Assembly (NCBI GenBank): GCA_017302455.1
Contig: JAFLDO010000007.1
Coordinates: 58,830 to 122,829, forward strand
Direction of reading: 5' to 3'
DNA: 64,000 bases
DNA from: Accumulibacter sp.
Lineage (GTDB): Bacteria > Pseudomonadota > Gammaproteobacteria > Burkholderiales > Rhodocyclaceae
Shown here: piece by piece, positions 49,108 through 57,593 of the stretch
How the letters are laid out: each line of letters starts with the position of its first letter
Numbering within the stretch: the stretch's first letter is position 1
Position numbers and translations under genes: made by a program
Notes under the pieces: generated by a model
Told to the model about the DNA's origin: nothing
The model's database searches: none
Seen by the model: only the letters and a program-made list of their open reading frames with translations

Positions 49108-50775
49108 TCAGAGGTGATAGCGGCGCTGGACGACGCGGAAGCGACTGGCGACAAAGGCGGCATCGGCATACGACGCGTTCGCCGCCGGGTTGCCGCCAGT
49201 GCCATGATAGTCCGAGAAGGCTGCCGACTGGTTCACGAAGACGCCGCTCGTCAGGTTGATCGACAGCGCCACCTGGGATCGCCAAGTGGCCGCCGTCATC
49301 GCCTCGATGACCTCCTCCGAGGTCGAGTAGACGCCGACGGTGAGCGCGCCCTGTTCGATGACCACTCGCTCGGAGAGGGCGATCGCCGCCGCCGTGTCGG
49401 CGACCTTGACGAGAAAACCGATCGGCCCGAAACGCTCTTCCATCCACGCCGCTTCGTCCTCGGCCTGGCAGGCGATGAGGACCGGTGTGCGCACCTCGGC
49501 GTCTGGAAAGTCAGGGTGCTCGACCTTGCGGGTCGCCAGGATCACCTTGCCGAGCGAGCCGCCGCTGGCGGCTTCGATGCGCCGCAGGGTGTCTGGCGAT
49601 TGCACGGCGCCAAGTACGGCAAGAGCGACCTCGGGTTTGCCGAGTAGCGCCTCGATGGCCTGGGCAAGGTCGCCGGCGACGTCGTCGAAGGTCTTGTGGC
49701 CCTGATCGGTTGCGATGCCGGCGGCGGGTATGAAAAGCACTTGCGAAGTGGTGCACATCTGTCCCGAGTAGAGCGAGAGCGTGAACGCCAGGTTGCGCAG
49801 CATCGCCGCGTAGGCATCCGTCGAATCGATGACGATGTTGTTGACGCCGGCCAGTTCGGCATAGATCTGGGCCTGGCGACAGTTGGCGAGGAGCCAGTTG
49901 CCGAAGGCCTTGCCGCCGGTGAAGTCGATCGACCTGACGGCAGGGTGCTGCGCCAGATTGCGGGTGTCTGCACCGTCGGCAAACGCCGCCAGGGTCACCA
50001 GATTGGCACCGATGCCGTTCTCGACCAGCACTTCGCGGATGATCCGGATGCTCATCGCCACCGGCAGGATGGCGTTGGGATGGGGTTTGACGATCACCGC
50101 GTTGCCGGTTGCCAGCGCCGCGAACAGCCCCGGGTAGGTGTTCCAGGTCGGGAAGGTGCCACAGCCGATGACCAGTGCGATACCACGGCCGACGATCTCG
50201 AAGTGCTTGCGCAGCACCAGCGGCGGGTTCTTGCCTTGTGGCTTTTCCCAGATCGCTTCGCGCGGCACGCAGTTCTGCTCGCGCCAGGCCTGGGCGACGG
50301 CTTCGAGGGCGCGATCCTGGGCGTGTGGCGCGCCGGCCTGGAAAGCCATCATCCAGCCCTGACCGGTGGTCATCATCACCGCGTGGGCCAGTTCGAAGCT
50401 GCGCTGGTTGAGTCGTTCGATGATTTCCAGGCAGATGGCGGTGCGGCCCGCGGCACCTATCTTCTGCCACTCGATCATCGCCCGGCTGCCGGCGTCGATC
50501 AGCGCACGCGCATCGCATACCGGATAGCTGACCTTGAGCCGCGGCCCGTAGGGCGAGCGCTCGCTGTCCATCCAGCCGGTCTGGCCGGGCTGATCGAGAG
50601 CGAACTGCTGGCCAAGGCAGCTTTCGCAGGCGCGCTTGCCGTCGTCCATCGCCGTTTCACCGTAGACCTTGGGGCTGGGCATTTCCGCATACGCGGCCCA
50701 GTATCCACGACTGGCGATCGCATCGACGGCTGCTTCGAGGGTGGGGCGGTGCTTTTCGAAAAGGCTTTGCGACAT
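49108..50775 (-). CDS. paaN: PaaN-type aldehyde dehydrogenase (ring-opening step)
   Basis: A 555-residue protein matching the PaaN family (about 550) rather than PaaZ (about 680). The aldehyde dehydrogenase set is present: N212 in PTWNTYPG, E307 in YAELAG, C341 in YSGQMCTTSQ and the NAD-fold FTGGKAFG. There is no C-terminal MaoC-like hydratase domain, which in PaaZ opens the oxepin ring, so that activity must come from another protein or PaaN acts differently. The ATG at 50775 follows AGGAGAAC. It is the first gene of the minus-strand paa operon, divergent from the diiron gene across about 250 bases. Confidence 0.88.
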   Translation of the reverse strand: MSQSLFEKHRPTLEAAVDAIASRGYWAAYAEMPSPKVYGETAMDDGKRACESCLGQQFALDQPGQTGWMDSERSPYGPRLKVSYPVCDARALIDAGSRAMIEWQKIGAAGRTAICLEIIERLNQRSFELAHAVMMTTGQGWMMAFQAGAPHAQDRALEAVAQAWREQNCVPREAIWEKPQGKNPPLVLRKHFEIVGRGIALVIGCGTFPTWNTYPGLFAALATGNAVIVKPHPNAILPVAMSIRIIREVLVENGIGANLVTLAAFADGADTRNLAQHPAVRSIDFTGGKAFGNWLLANCRQAQIYAELAGVNNIVIDSTDAYAAMLRNLAFTLSLYSGQMCTTSQVLFIPAAGIATDQGHKTFDDVAGDLAQAIEALLGKPEVALAVLGAVQSPDTLRRIEAASGGSLGKVILATRKVEHPDFPDAEVRTPVLIACQAEDEAAWMEERFGPIGFLVKVADTAAAIALSERVVIEQGALTVGVYSTSEEVIEAMTAATWRSQVALSINLTSGVFVNQSAAFSDYHGTGGNPAANASYADAAFVASRFRVVQRRYHL

Positions 50776-51025
50776 GCAGTTCTCCTGGAGAGGCCGTGAC
50801 GGGGCCGTTGACGCCGGCTGGTGCTTACCCTGAAACGTTACAAACGATGCCAAAGCATGTCAATAGCTGTATCGGTCTTCGAGAATTTGGCAGTCATGGT
50901 TCTATCCAGATGGGACTGATATGATACGATTCCTGTTGACGATTCATTGCATAAGGTAACATGTTCAGCGAGCCGGAGGCAGGCCGGCGAGCCCATCCAA
51001 TCGACGCCGACCAGAGGAGATCAGC
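50776..51025. promoter_or_regulatory. Divergent paa promoter region with ACGATTC direct repeats
   Basis: An AT-richer region between paaN (minus) and the diiron gene (plus). ACGATTC occurs twice, at 50926-50932 and 50939-50945, 13 bases start to start, inside TGATACGATTC and TTGACGATTC; E. coli PaaX sites contain TGATTC, so these are candidate PaaX boxes. TTGACG (50936-50941) with TAACAT (50957-50962) could be a plus-strand promoter with a short 15-base spacer overlapping the second repeat. Confidence 0.45.
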
Positions 51026-52054
51026 ATGACCGCAGAGAGAGCGCGCTTTGCCGACACCATGGAACTGCCGCCGCCGACCGAACAGCCCAACGTCTACCCG
51101 CTGTCGTGGCAAGCGAACACCCGGAAGATGGAAGAGGTGTGGGCGGCGGCCCAGCGCGAGTACTGGGATCCGGCCAAGCTGCCCTGGGATACCTTCGATC
51201 CCGACAGCTACAGCTGGGAGGAGCGCGAGGCAATGGCGTACTGGTGGACGCTGCTCTCCGTCTTCGATGCCTCGGCGCCACCGGTATTTGCCACGGCGAT
51301 GATCAAGACCTACGAGGCGCACGAGGAAGCGCCGGTGCGCAACTGCTTCTTCTCGGTGACTCGTGACGAGCACAACCACGAGATGATGTGCGGCATGGCG
51401 ATCACCCGCCTGCTCGGTCATCCCGACCCGCTGAGCCATCAGCCGAAGAGCGAACTGGGCAAGCGCCTGCAGAAGAACGCCGCCTGGCTGTACTTCAATG
51501 GCGGGCGTTACTGGGAGGGTTACAAGAAGGCCGTTCCGCGCTACTCGCTGGCCGTCCTGTTCAGTTCCTTTCTGATGGGCGAGATTGCCGCGGCGACGAT
51601 CTTCAAGCAGATGTACGACAACTCGCGCGAAGCGGTCTTCAAGGAAGGTTTCCGCCACATCGGTCGCGACGAGGGCCGGCACATGGCGATATGCATGGCC
51701 CTGATGCAGAGGGATTACCCGCGCCTGGCCGAGGAGGACAAGCAGGTGGTTACCCGGCAGATTCGCGCCGGCTACCTCTTCCTGTCGGCGGTACTGTTCG
51801 AGCCACCGATGGATTTCTGGGACCTGCCGGCCGACTTCATCGCCAATCAGCGCGAAGGGGAGGAGGTCTGCCGCATGGCCGGCTTCGGTGTTCCGACGTA
51901 TGACATGAAGCTGCAGAACTGGAAGAACGCGATGCTCAATCTGAAAAGCGTGCTCGACCGGTACGGCATCGAGTTTCCGGCGATCCCCGAAGTCGGGATC
52001 ACCGGTCGCGAGATCAGCGAGATCGAGATGGCAGACATCATTCCCGTTTTTTGA
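51026..52054 (+). CDS. RNR-R2-like (ferritin-like) diiron protein in the paa cluster
   Basis: A 342-residue protein with AGAGGAG 6 bases before the ATG. It has a four-helix diiron ligand set: D81 (VFDASAP) or E97 on the first helix, E115/H118 (RDEHNH), E186 (LMGEIAA) and E216/H219 (RDEGRH). The spacing (about D81-34-E115, then E186-30-E216) resembles class I RNR R2 proteins, and the Trp/Asp-rich start (WDPAKLPWDTFDPDS) also recalls R2-like proteins. It is not PaaA or BoxB, whose motifs differ. It is followed by a ferredoxin-FAD-NAD reductase that could feed it electrons, so an O2-dependent oxygenase of an aryl-CoA or related substrate is the natural guess (inference). No close characterised homologue is known to me. 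Confidence 0.85.
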   Translation: MTAERARFADTMELPPPTEQPNVYPLSWQANTRKMEEVWAAAQREYWDPAKLPWDTFDPDSYSWEEREAMAYWWTLLSVFDASAPPVFATAMIKTYEAHEEAPVRNCFFSVTRDEHNHEMMCGMAITRLLGHPDPLSHQPKSELGKRLQKNAAWLYFNGGRYWEGYKKAVPRYSLAVLFSSFLMGEIAAATIFKQMYDNSREAVFKEGFRHIGRDEGRHMAICMALMQRDYPRLAEEDKQVVTRQIRAGYLFLSAVLFEPPMDFWDLPADFIANQREGEEVCRMAGFGVPTYDMKLQNWKNAMLNLKSVLDRYGIEFPAIPEVGITGREISEIEMADIIPVF

Positions 52055-52124
52055 ATCGCGGCCGCTCCGGCATTCGCTCCCCGCGGTCGCAAGCGCCGCA
52101 AGAACCCCCTCTGGAGGCAAGCTG

Positions 52125-53177
52125 ATGAGCCGCATCGTCCTTCATCCCTCGGGAAAATCCGTCGATTGCAGCGCTGGCGATACCGTGCTGGCGGCGCTCG
52201 AGGCCGCCGGCTATGCTCTGCCGAACAACTGTCGCGCCGGTGCCTGCGGGGAATGCAAGGTTAAGGTTCGCCGTGGCGAATTCGATCAGGGTGTGGTCCT
52301 CGACATGGCGCTGTCGCCGGCCGAACGCGGCGCCGGCTTCGGCCTGATGTGCATGGCCAAGCCGGTTTCCGACGAGCTGGTGATCGAATGGGGGAGCGAG
52401 GACGCCAGGCCGAAGCTTTTTCCACCGCGCGAGAACGCCCTCTTCGTCGTCGTCGGCAAGAGCCTGTGTGCCACGCGTATCGCCGAGCTGCGCCTGCGTC
52501 CGGTTGGTCCGGTCCTCCGCTACTGGCCTGGCCAGTACGTCACGCTCGGTGACGAGCGGGCGGCTATCCCGTATCGCGCGTACTCGATTGCCAACGCGCC
52601 GCGCCCCGATGGCGAGATCGTGCTGCAGGTGGCGCGGTCGGACGCGGGTGCCACCAGCATCTGGCTGCATGACATCCTCGGTGTCGGCGACGAGGTCCGG
52701 CTGAACGGTGCCTACGGCACTTTCGTCGGCGATCCGACGGTCGATACGCCGGTGCTCTGTCTCGCCGCCGGTACCGGTCTGGCACCCGTTCTGGCTCTCG
52801 CCGAGGCGGCCCTGCGGCGCGGCTTCAGGAAGCCGGTGACCTTTCTCGTCTCGGCCCGCAGCGCCGACGAGGTCTACGCGCGCGGCATGCTGTCGTGGTG
52901 GCATGCCAAGCACCGCAACTTCAGCTACCAGGTGACGCTGACACGCGAGGAGAAGGCGGGGTATCTGCACGGGCGGGTCGAGGTCGTCCTGCCGACGCTG
53001 TTTGCCGACCTCTCGAAGCACAGCGTGTTTGCTGCCGGTAGTCCCGGCTTCGTCGACGCCTGCGTGGCGACGGTAAAGAGGCTCGGCGCCAGCGATCATC
53101 TGATCCATAGCGAAGGCTTCCACCACCAGCAGGGTGCTGGCGGCGAGCCGGCCGCGTCCTCCTTGCGCGGTGGCTGA
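52125..53177 (+). CDS. Oxygenase reductase: N-terminal [2Fe-2S] ferredoxin, FAD and NAD domains
   Basis: A 350-residue electron-transfer protein with GGAGG 8 bases before the ATG. The plant-type ferredoxin is N-terminal, with C36, C41, C44 and C76 (NNCRAGACGECKVK, GLMCMAK). The FAD motif is YRAYSIANAP, the NAD-binding loop is LAAGTGLAPVLAL, and the C-terminal pattern is FAAGSPGFVDA. In PaaE the ferredoxin is C-terminal, so this has the domain order of phenol, benzoate and soluble methane monooxygenase reductases instead. It lies 70 bases after the diiron gene and very probably reduces it. Confidence 0.92.
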   Translation: MSRIVLHPSGKSVDCSAGDTVLAALEAAGYALPNNCRAGACGECKVKVRRGEFDQGVVLDMALSPAERGAGFGLMCMAKPVSDELVIEWGSEDARPKLFPPRENALFVVVGKSLCATRIAELRLRPVGPVLRYWPGQYVTLGDERAAIPYRAYSIANAPRPDGEIVLQVARSDAGATSIWLHDILGVGDEVRLNGAYGTFVGDPTVDTPVLCLAAGTGLAPVLALAEAALRRGFRKPVTFLVSARSADEVYARGMLSWWHAKHRNFSYQVTLTREEKAGYLHGRVEVVLPTLFADLSKHSVFAAGSPGFVDACVATVKRLGASDHLIHSEGFHHQQGAGGEPAASSLRGG

Positions 53178-53270
53178 TCACGCATCGTCCGCTGGCTCGC
53201 CGGGCGGCAGGCGCTGCCGCATGCCCTCGCGCGCCGTTTCGACGGCCAGCGAGCGTGGCGACGAGTGCCG

Positions 53271-54239
53271 ATGAACGAGCCCATCCGCGCCCGCATCGCG
53301 AGCTTCTGCGCCCAGAAACGGGTGCTCGCGGGTTCGCTGATCATCTCCCTCTTCGGCGACATGGTCCTGCCGCGCGGTGGCCGGATCTGGATGGGCAGCC
53401 TGATTCGCCTGCTCGAACCCCTGGGGCTCAACGAACGCCTGGCGCGCACGGCGGTGTTCCGCCTGGCCAGGGACCAGTGGTTGTGCTCCGCAGCGCACGG
53501 CCGGCGCAGCGACTATCTGCTGACACCCACCGGGCAGCGACGTTGCGAGGAAGCGGCCAGGCAGATCTACGCGGCCCGTGGACCGGACTGGGATCGGCGT
53601 TGGCGACTGCTTCTCGTCCTCGCGCCGCTCGCGCAGAAGGACCGCGACGGCCTGCGTCGCGCGCTTTTCTGGCAGGGGTTTGGTGCCCTGGGCGAGCAGT
53701 GCTTCGTCCATCCCGGCGTGAACTTGTCGGTGGTGCTCGACACGCTGGCGGCCGAGGGCAAGGGCCGCTGGCTGGCTGATCTCCTGCCGCTGGTTGCCGC
53801 CGACGCGAGCCTGGCCGGCATGGCCGGTAATGCCGATCTGGTTGCCCGTGCCTGGGATCTGCGCGGGCTGGCGCGCGCCTATGGCGATTTTGTCGCCCTC
53901 TACGCGCCTGTCCTCGCAGACCTGCGCGCCGAGCGGCAGGTCGCCATCGACGACGAAGAGGCTTGTCTGCTGCGCCTTTTGCTGATTCACGATTACCGTC
54001 GCCTCCTGCTGCGCGATCCCGAACTGCCCGAAGTGCTGCTGCCCGTCGACTGGCCAGGCGAACAGGCGCGCGTGCTCTGCAAGGAACTCTACCGTCGTCT
54101 GTTGGCGCCGTCCGAGCGCCACCTCGACCGTCTCCTGTGTACCGCCGACGGTCGATCCCCGACGTTCTCGCCAGCTTTCCTGGCCCGCTTTCAGCCTGAC
54201 GATCCGCTGCCGATCCCCGAGCGCCGATCCATGCGATGA
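53271..54239 (+). CDS. paaX: PaaX-family transcriptional regulator
   Basis: A 322-residue PaaX repressor (E. coli 316). The N-terminal winged helix has GSLIISLFGDMVLPRGGRIWMGSLIRLLEPLGLNERLARTAVFRL, and RRSDYLLTPTGQRR follows; the C-terminal PaaX domain has WRLLLVLAP, WQGFGALGEQCFVHPG and LLLIHDYRRLLLRDPELPEVLLP. The ATG at 53271 or a GTG 6 bases earlier could start it. PaaX represses paa genes and is released by phenylacetyl-CoA. It lies 93 bases after the reductase, so the diiron-reductase-paaX-paaY genes may form one transcript under its own control. Confidence 0.93.
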   Translation: MNEPIRARIASFCAQKRVLAGSLIISLFGDMVLPRGGRIWMGSLIRLLEPLGLNERLARTAVFRLARDQWLCSAAHGRRSDYLLTPTGQRRCEEAARQIYAARGPDWDRRWRLLLVLAPLAQKDRDGLRRALFWQGFGALGEQCFVHPGVNLSVVLDTLAAEGKGRWLADLLPLVAADASLAGMAGNADLVARAWDLRGLARAYGDFVALYAPVLADLRAERQVAIDDEEACLLRLLLIHDYRRLLLRDPELPEVLLPVDWPGEQARVLCKELYRRLLAPSERHLDRLLCTADGRSPTFSPAFLARFQPDDPLPIPERRSMR

Positions 54240-54373
54240 GCGGCGTCGACGGCTCGCTGCCGCCGACGCGCTGGCGTCCGGCATGGGGCTTTCCGTAGAA
54301 TGGTGGGCAATTCGGCATCCAGGCGACGCCCGTCTTCCGGCGGCGGCGCGGCCTTTCCTCGAGGAGCATGCGC

Positions 54374-55000
54374 ATGAGCAGTCCCCGTGTTTACGCCATC
54401 GACGGCCTTGTTCCGGTCATCGATCCGAGCGCCTATGTGCATCCCTCGGCGGTCCTGATCGGCGACGTGATCGTCGGACCGGGCTGTTATGTCGGCCCCT
54501 GCGCCAGCCTGCGCGGCGATTTCGGTCGCCTGATCCTCGGGCGCGGCGCCAATGTGCAGGACACCTGCGTCATGCACGGCTTTCCCGGCACCGACACGGT
54601 GATCGAGGAGGATGGCCACATCGGCCACGGCGCGGTGCTGCACGGCTGCCGGATCGGCCGCAACGCGCTGGTCGGCATGAACGCGGTGATCATGGACAAC
54701 GCCGTACTTGGCGAGTCGTCGATCGTCGCCGCGTGCGCCTTCGTCAAGGCCGGGCTGGAAATACCGCCGCGTTCGCTGGTCGCCGGGGTTCCTGCCAAGA
54801 TCATCCGGACGCTCAGCGAGCAGGAGATGACCTGGAAGATCGAGGGAACGCTCACCTACCAGAACCTCACTCGCCGCTCGCTGGCGACGCTGGTCGAAAC
54901 GACGGCGCTGGCTGCCGTCGAGCCGGACCGCAAGCGTCTGGAACTGCCGGGCGTGTTGCCGCTGATCGAACTCAGGAGGCAGTCGTCGGGCAGCGCCTAG
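54374..55000 (+). CDS. paaY: PaaY gamma-carbonic-anhydrase-fold thioesterase
   Basis: A 208-residue left-handed beta-helix protein. GAGGAG (54361-54366) places the start at the second ATG (54374, [11 protein letters not shown]), 7 bases away; the first ATG at 54368 is too close. Hexapeptide repeats run about 20-150, with the metal His pair in [12 protein letters not shown] and [25 protein letters not shown] and the long C-terminal helix are PaaY-like (E. coli 196 residues). PaaY hydrolyses inhibitory CoA side products of the pathway. Its position beside paaX is the canonical paaXY order. Confidence 0.93.
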   Translation: MSSPRVYAIDGLVPVIDPSAYVHPSAVLIGDVIVGPGCYVGPCASLRGDFGRLILGRGANVQDTCVMHGFPGTDTVIEEDGHIGHGAVLHGCRIGRNALVGMNAVIMDNAVLGESSIVAACAFVKAGLEIPPRSLVAGVPAKIIRTLSEQEMTWKIEGTLTYQNLTRRSLATLVETTALAAVEPDRKRLELPGVLPLIELRRQSSGSA

Positions 55001-55151
55001 GACGGCGCCACGGTAGCGCCAGGGCAGGGGCGAGAATGGCCGCGCGATTGCGGGTGCAGAGCAGTCGCGCGGGCGTGACGATCGCCACACCTCGGCCAGA
55101 TGTGGGACACTCCGCGTGGCGCGCGGCGCTGCAGATTCCCGGAGAGAGTGA

Positions 55152-57302
55152 ATGACGAAAAGAGCACTATGGCTACTGGTTGCCTGGCTGGTCGCAGCCC
55201 AGGCCTTCGCACGCGCACCCCAGGGTGCCGACATGGCGCTGCTCGCGCCCTTGCCGCAGCAGACACAGTCCGCGCTGTGGTCTGCGCAGGTCCTCTCGCG
55301 CTACCACTACCGCGCCGCGCCACTTGACGATGCCATGTCGGAGAGGATTTTCGCCAACTACGTCGAGGCGCTGGATGGGGAGAAGAACTTCTTCCTGCAA
55401 TCCGACATCGACCGTTTCGCCGGTGCCCGTACGAAGCTTGACGATGCGATTCTCGAGCAGGACCTGAGCATACCGTTTGCCCTCTTCAACCTGCAGCGCC
55501 AGCGCCTGGCCGAGCGGGTCGCCTATGCCCGCGAACTCCTCAAGCAAAAGCCCGACTTCACCGTCAAGGAAGGCTACCCCTTGTCGCGCAAGAAAGCTCC
55601 CTGGGCGAAGAACGAAGACGAGATCCGGGATCTGTGGCGCAAACGCGTGAAGAATGACTGGCTGCGGCTGAAGCTGGCCGGCAAGGACGACGCGGCGATT
55701 CGCGCGACGCTCGACAAGCGCTACGAGAACTACCTGACGCGCAACGTCAGGATGAAGAGCGAGGACGCTTTCCAGGTCTTCATGAACGCCTACTCGACGG
55801 CCATGGACCCGCATACCAGCTACCTCGGGCCGCGTGCGGCGGAAGATTTCGACATCTCGATGCGGCTTTCGCTGGTCGGCATCGGTGCCGTGCTGCAGGA
55901 ACGCGACGAGTACACGACCATCCGCGAGCTCGTGCCGGGCGGTCCGGCCGCCTTGTCGGGAAGGCTCAAGGTCGGCGACAGGATCATCGGCGTCGGGCAG
56001 GGTGCGCGGGCTTCGGTCACCGACGTGCTCGGCTGGCGTATCGACGATGTCGTGGCGCTGATTCGTGGCGAAAAGGACACCACCGTGCTCCTCTCCGTTC
56101 TCCCCGCCGATGCCGGCCCGGACGGCCGGCCGACCTTGATCTCGCTGACCCGTGCGAAGATCAACATCGCCGCGCAAGCGGCCAAGAAGTCGATCATCGA
56201 GGCCCGGGACGGCACGACGAAGCGCCGGATTGGCGTCATCTCGCTGCCCACCTTCTATGAGGATTTCGACGCCCGGCGCAAAGGCGACGCAAATTACAAG
56301 AGTGCCACCCGCGACGTCGCGCGTCTGCTGGCCGAACTGAAGAAGGAGAACGTCGATGGCGTCGTCCTCGACTTGCGCGACAATGGCGGCGGCTCGCTGA
56401 GCGAAGCCGTCGACCTGACCGGACTCTTCATCGACACCGGGCCAGTGGTGCAGCAACGCAACGCTCAAGGCCAGGTGCGCATCGAGAAGGACGTGCACAG
56501 CGGTTTCGCGTGGACCGGTCCGCTGGCGGTGCTGATCAATCGCCGTTCGGCATCGGCATCGGAGATCGTCGCCGCGGCCATTCAGGACTACGGTCGTGGT
56601 CTGGTCATCGGCGAGACGAGTTACGGCAAGGGCACCGTGCAGGCCATGGTCGACCTGAACCAGATCGCCAAGGAAGAGAAGGCGCGACTCGGCGAGTTGA
56701 AGATGACGATCGCCCAGTTCTTCCGCGTCAATGGCGGCACCACGCAACTACGCGGAGTCAGCCCCGACATCGCCTTGCCGAGCATGACCGACCCGGAGGA
56801 GTTCGGCGAGTCCAGTTCGGAGAATGCGCTGCCCTGGACGCAGATCAGGGCGGCCGACTTCGCGCCGGCGGGTCGCGTGAGCGCGTTGCTGCCGGCGCTG
56901 CGCGCCCGGCATGAGGTGCGCGTGGCCAAGGACAGGGATTTTCAATACCTGCTCGAAGATGTCGCCGAGTTCAACGCCCTGCGCAAGAAGAACGAAATCT
57001 CGCTCAACGAGGCGGAGCGTCGCGCCGAGCGTGACAGGCAGGAGGCAAGACAGAAATTGCGTGCCGGCAAGAACGAAGCCGGCGTTCGCAAAGCGTCCCG
57101 TCAGGACGATGGCCTGCTCGCCAGCGAACGCGCCCTGAGCGCCGATCTGGCGGAAGAGAAGGAGAACAAGAAGGCCAAGGACGTGCTGTTGATCGAGAGC
57201 GCCAACATTCTCAGCGACGAGATCGGCCTGCTGAAGGCGGACACCCGCCTGTCGGCACAGGTGCTGCCCGCAGCGAACGCGGCGGCGACGCGCACGCGCT
57301 GA
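55152..57302 (+). CDS. prc: Tail-specific (C-terminal processing) protease
   Basis: A 716-residue S41A peptidase with signal peptide (MTKRALWLLVAWLVAAQAFA) and GGAGAGAG before the ATG. An N-terminal helical domain of about 200 residues precedes a PDZ domain (about 230-320, GIGAVLQERDEYTTIRELVPGGPAALSG). The protease core has LDLRDNGGGSLSEAV, the catalytic Ser in RRSASASEI and Lys in TSYGKGTVQ, followed by a long charged C-terminal helical region. The length equals E. coli Prc (682) plus a short tail. It degrades periplasmic proteins with exposed non-polar C-termini and trims peptidoglycan hydrolases. It follows the paa cluster but is functionally separate. Its stop is 3 bases from the convergent thioredoxin-like gene. 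Confidence 0.95.
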   Translation: MTKRALWLLVAWLVAAQAFARAPQGADMALLAPLPQQTQSALWSAQVLSRYHYRAAPLDDAMSERIFANYVEALDGEKNFFLQSDIDRFAGARTKLDDAILEQDLSIPFALFNLQRQRLAERVAYARELLKQKPDFTVKEGYPLSRKKAPWAKNEDEIRDLWRKRVKNDWLRLKLAGKDDAAIRATLDKRYENYLTRNVRMKSEDAFQVFMNAYSTAMDPHTSYLGPRAAEDFDISMRLSLVGIGAVLQERDEYTTIRELVPGGPAALSGRLKVGDRIIGVGQGARASVTDVLGWRIDDVVALIRGEKDTTVLLSVLPADAGPDGRPTLISLTRAKINIAAQAAKKSIIEARDGTTKRRIGVISLPTFYEDFDARRKGDANYKSATRDVARLLAELKKENVDGVVLDLRDNGGGSLSEAVDLTGLFIDTGPVVQQRNAQGQVRIEKDVHSGFAWTGPLAVLINRRSASASEIVAAAIQDYGRGLVIGETSYGKGTVQAMVDLNQIAKEEKARLGELKMTIAQFFRVNGGTTQLRGVSPDIALPSMTDPEEFGESSSENALPWTQIRAADFAPAGRVSALLPALRARHEVRVAKDRDFQYLLEDVAEFNALRKKNEISLNEAERRAERDRQEARQKLRAGKNEAGVRKASRQDDGLLASERALSADLAEEKENKKAKDVLLIESANILSDEIGLLKADTRLSAQVLPAANAAATRTR

Positions 57303-57305
57303 GCT

Positions 57306-57536
57306 TCAGAGCCAGCCTTCCACCTTGGCGCGGGTCGGCACGCCGCCGGCATGCACCACGCGTCCGTCGATCACCACACCGGGTGTGGACATCACGCCAT
57401 AGCTCATGATGTCGGGCAGGTCTTCGACCTTCTCGATCGAGATGTCCACGCCCTTCTCCTTCGCCACCGATTCGACGAGGGCGACCGTGGCGCGGCAGTT
57501 GGCACAGCCGGTGCCGAGGACCTTGATGCTTTTCAT
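57306..57536 (-). CDS. Small thioredoxin-fold protein (CxxC)
   Basis: A 76-residue protein with the active-site motif GTGCANCR near the N-terminus and the cis-Pro region STPGVVIDG, the pattern of MTH895-like small redox proteins. AAGGAAA lies before the ATG. It probably carries out thiol exchange in the cytosol. It lies 57 bases after the PF03773-type permease, a recurrent pair, so it may service the permease or its CSCSA motif (inference). Confidence 0.92.
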   Translation of the reverse strand: MKSIKVLGTGCANCRATVALVESVAKEKGVDISIEKVEDLPDIMSYGVMSTPGVVIDGRVVHAGGVPTRAKVEGWL

Positions 57537-57593
57537 GGCGTTTTCCTTCGCAGGGTCAAGAAATCGTTGCTCGCCGCCAGTGCGGCCCGGGCT

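Noticed and set aside
50825..50870. Sigma54-like promoter for paaN (TGGCAT on the minus strand)
   Set aside because: The -12 part reads TTTGT instead of TTGC at the right distance, so the essential GC is missing.
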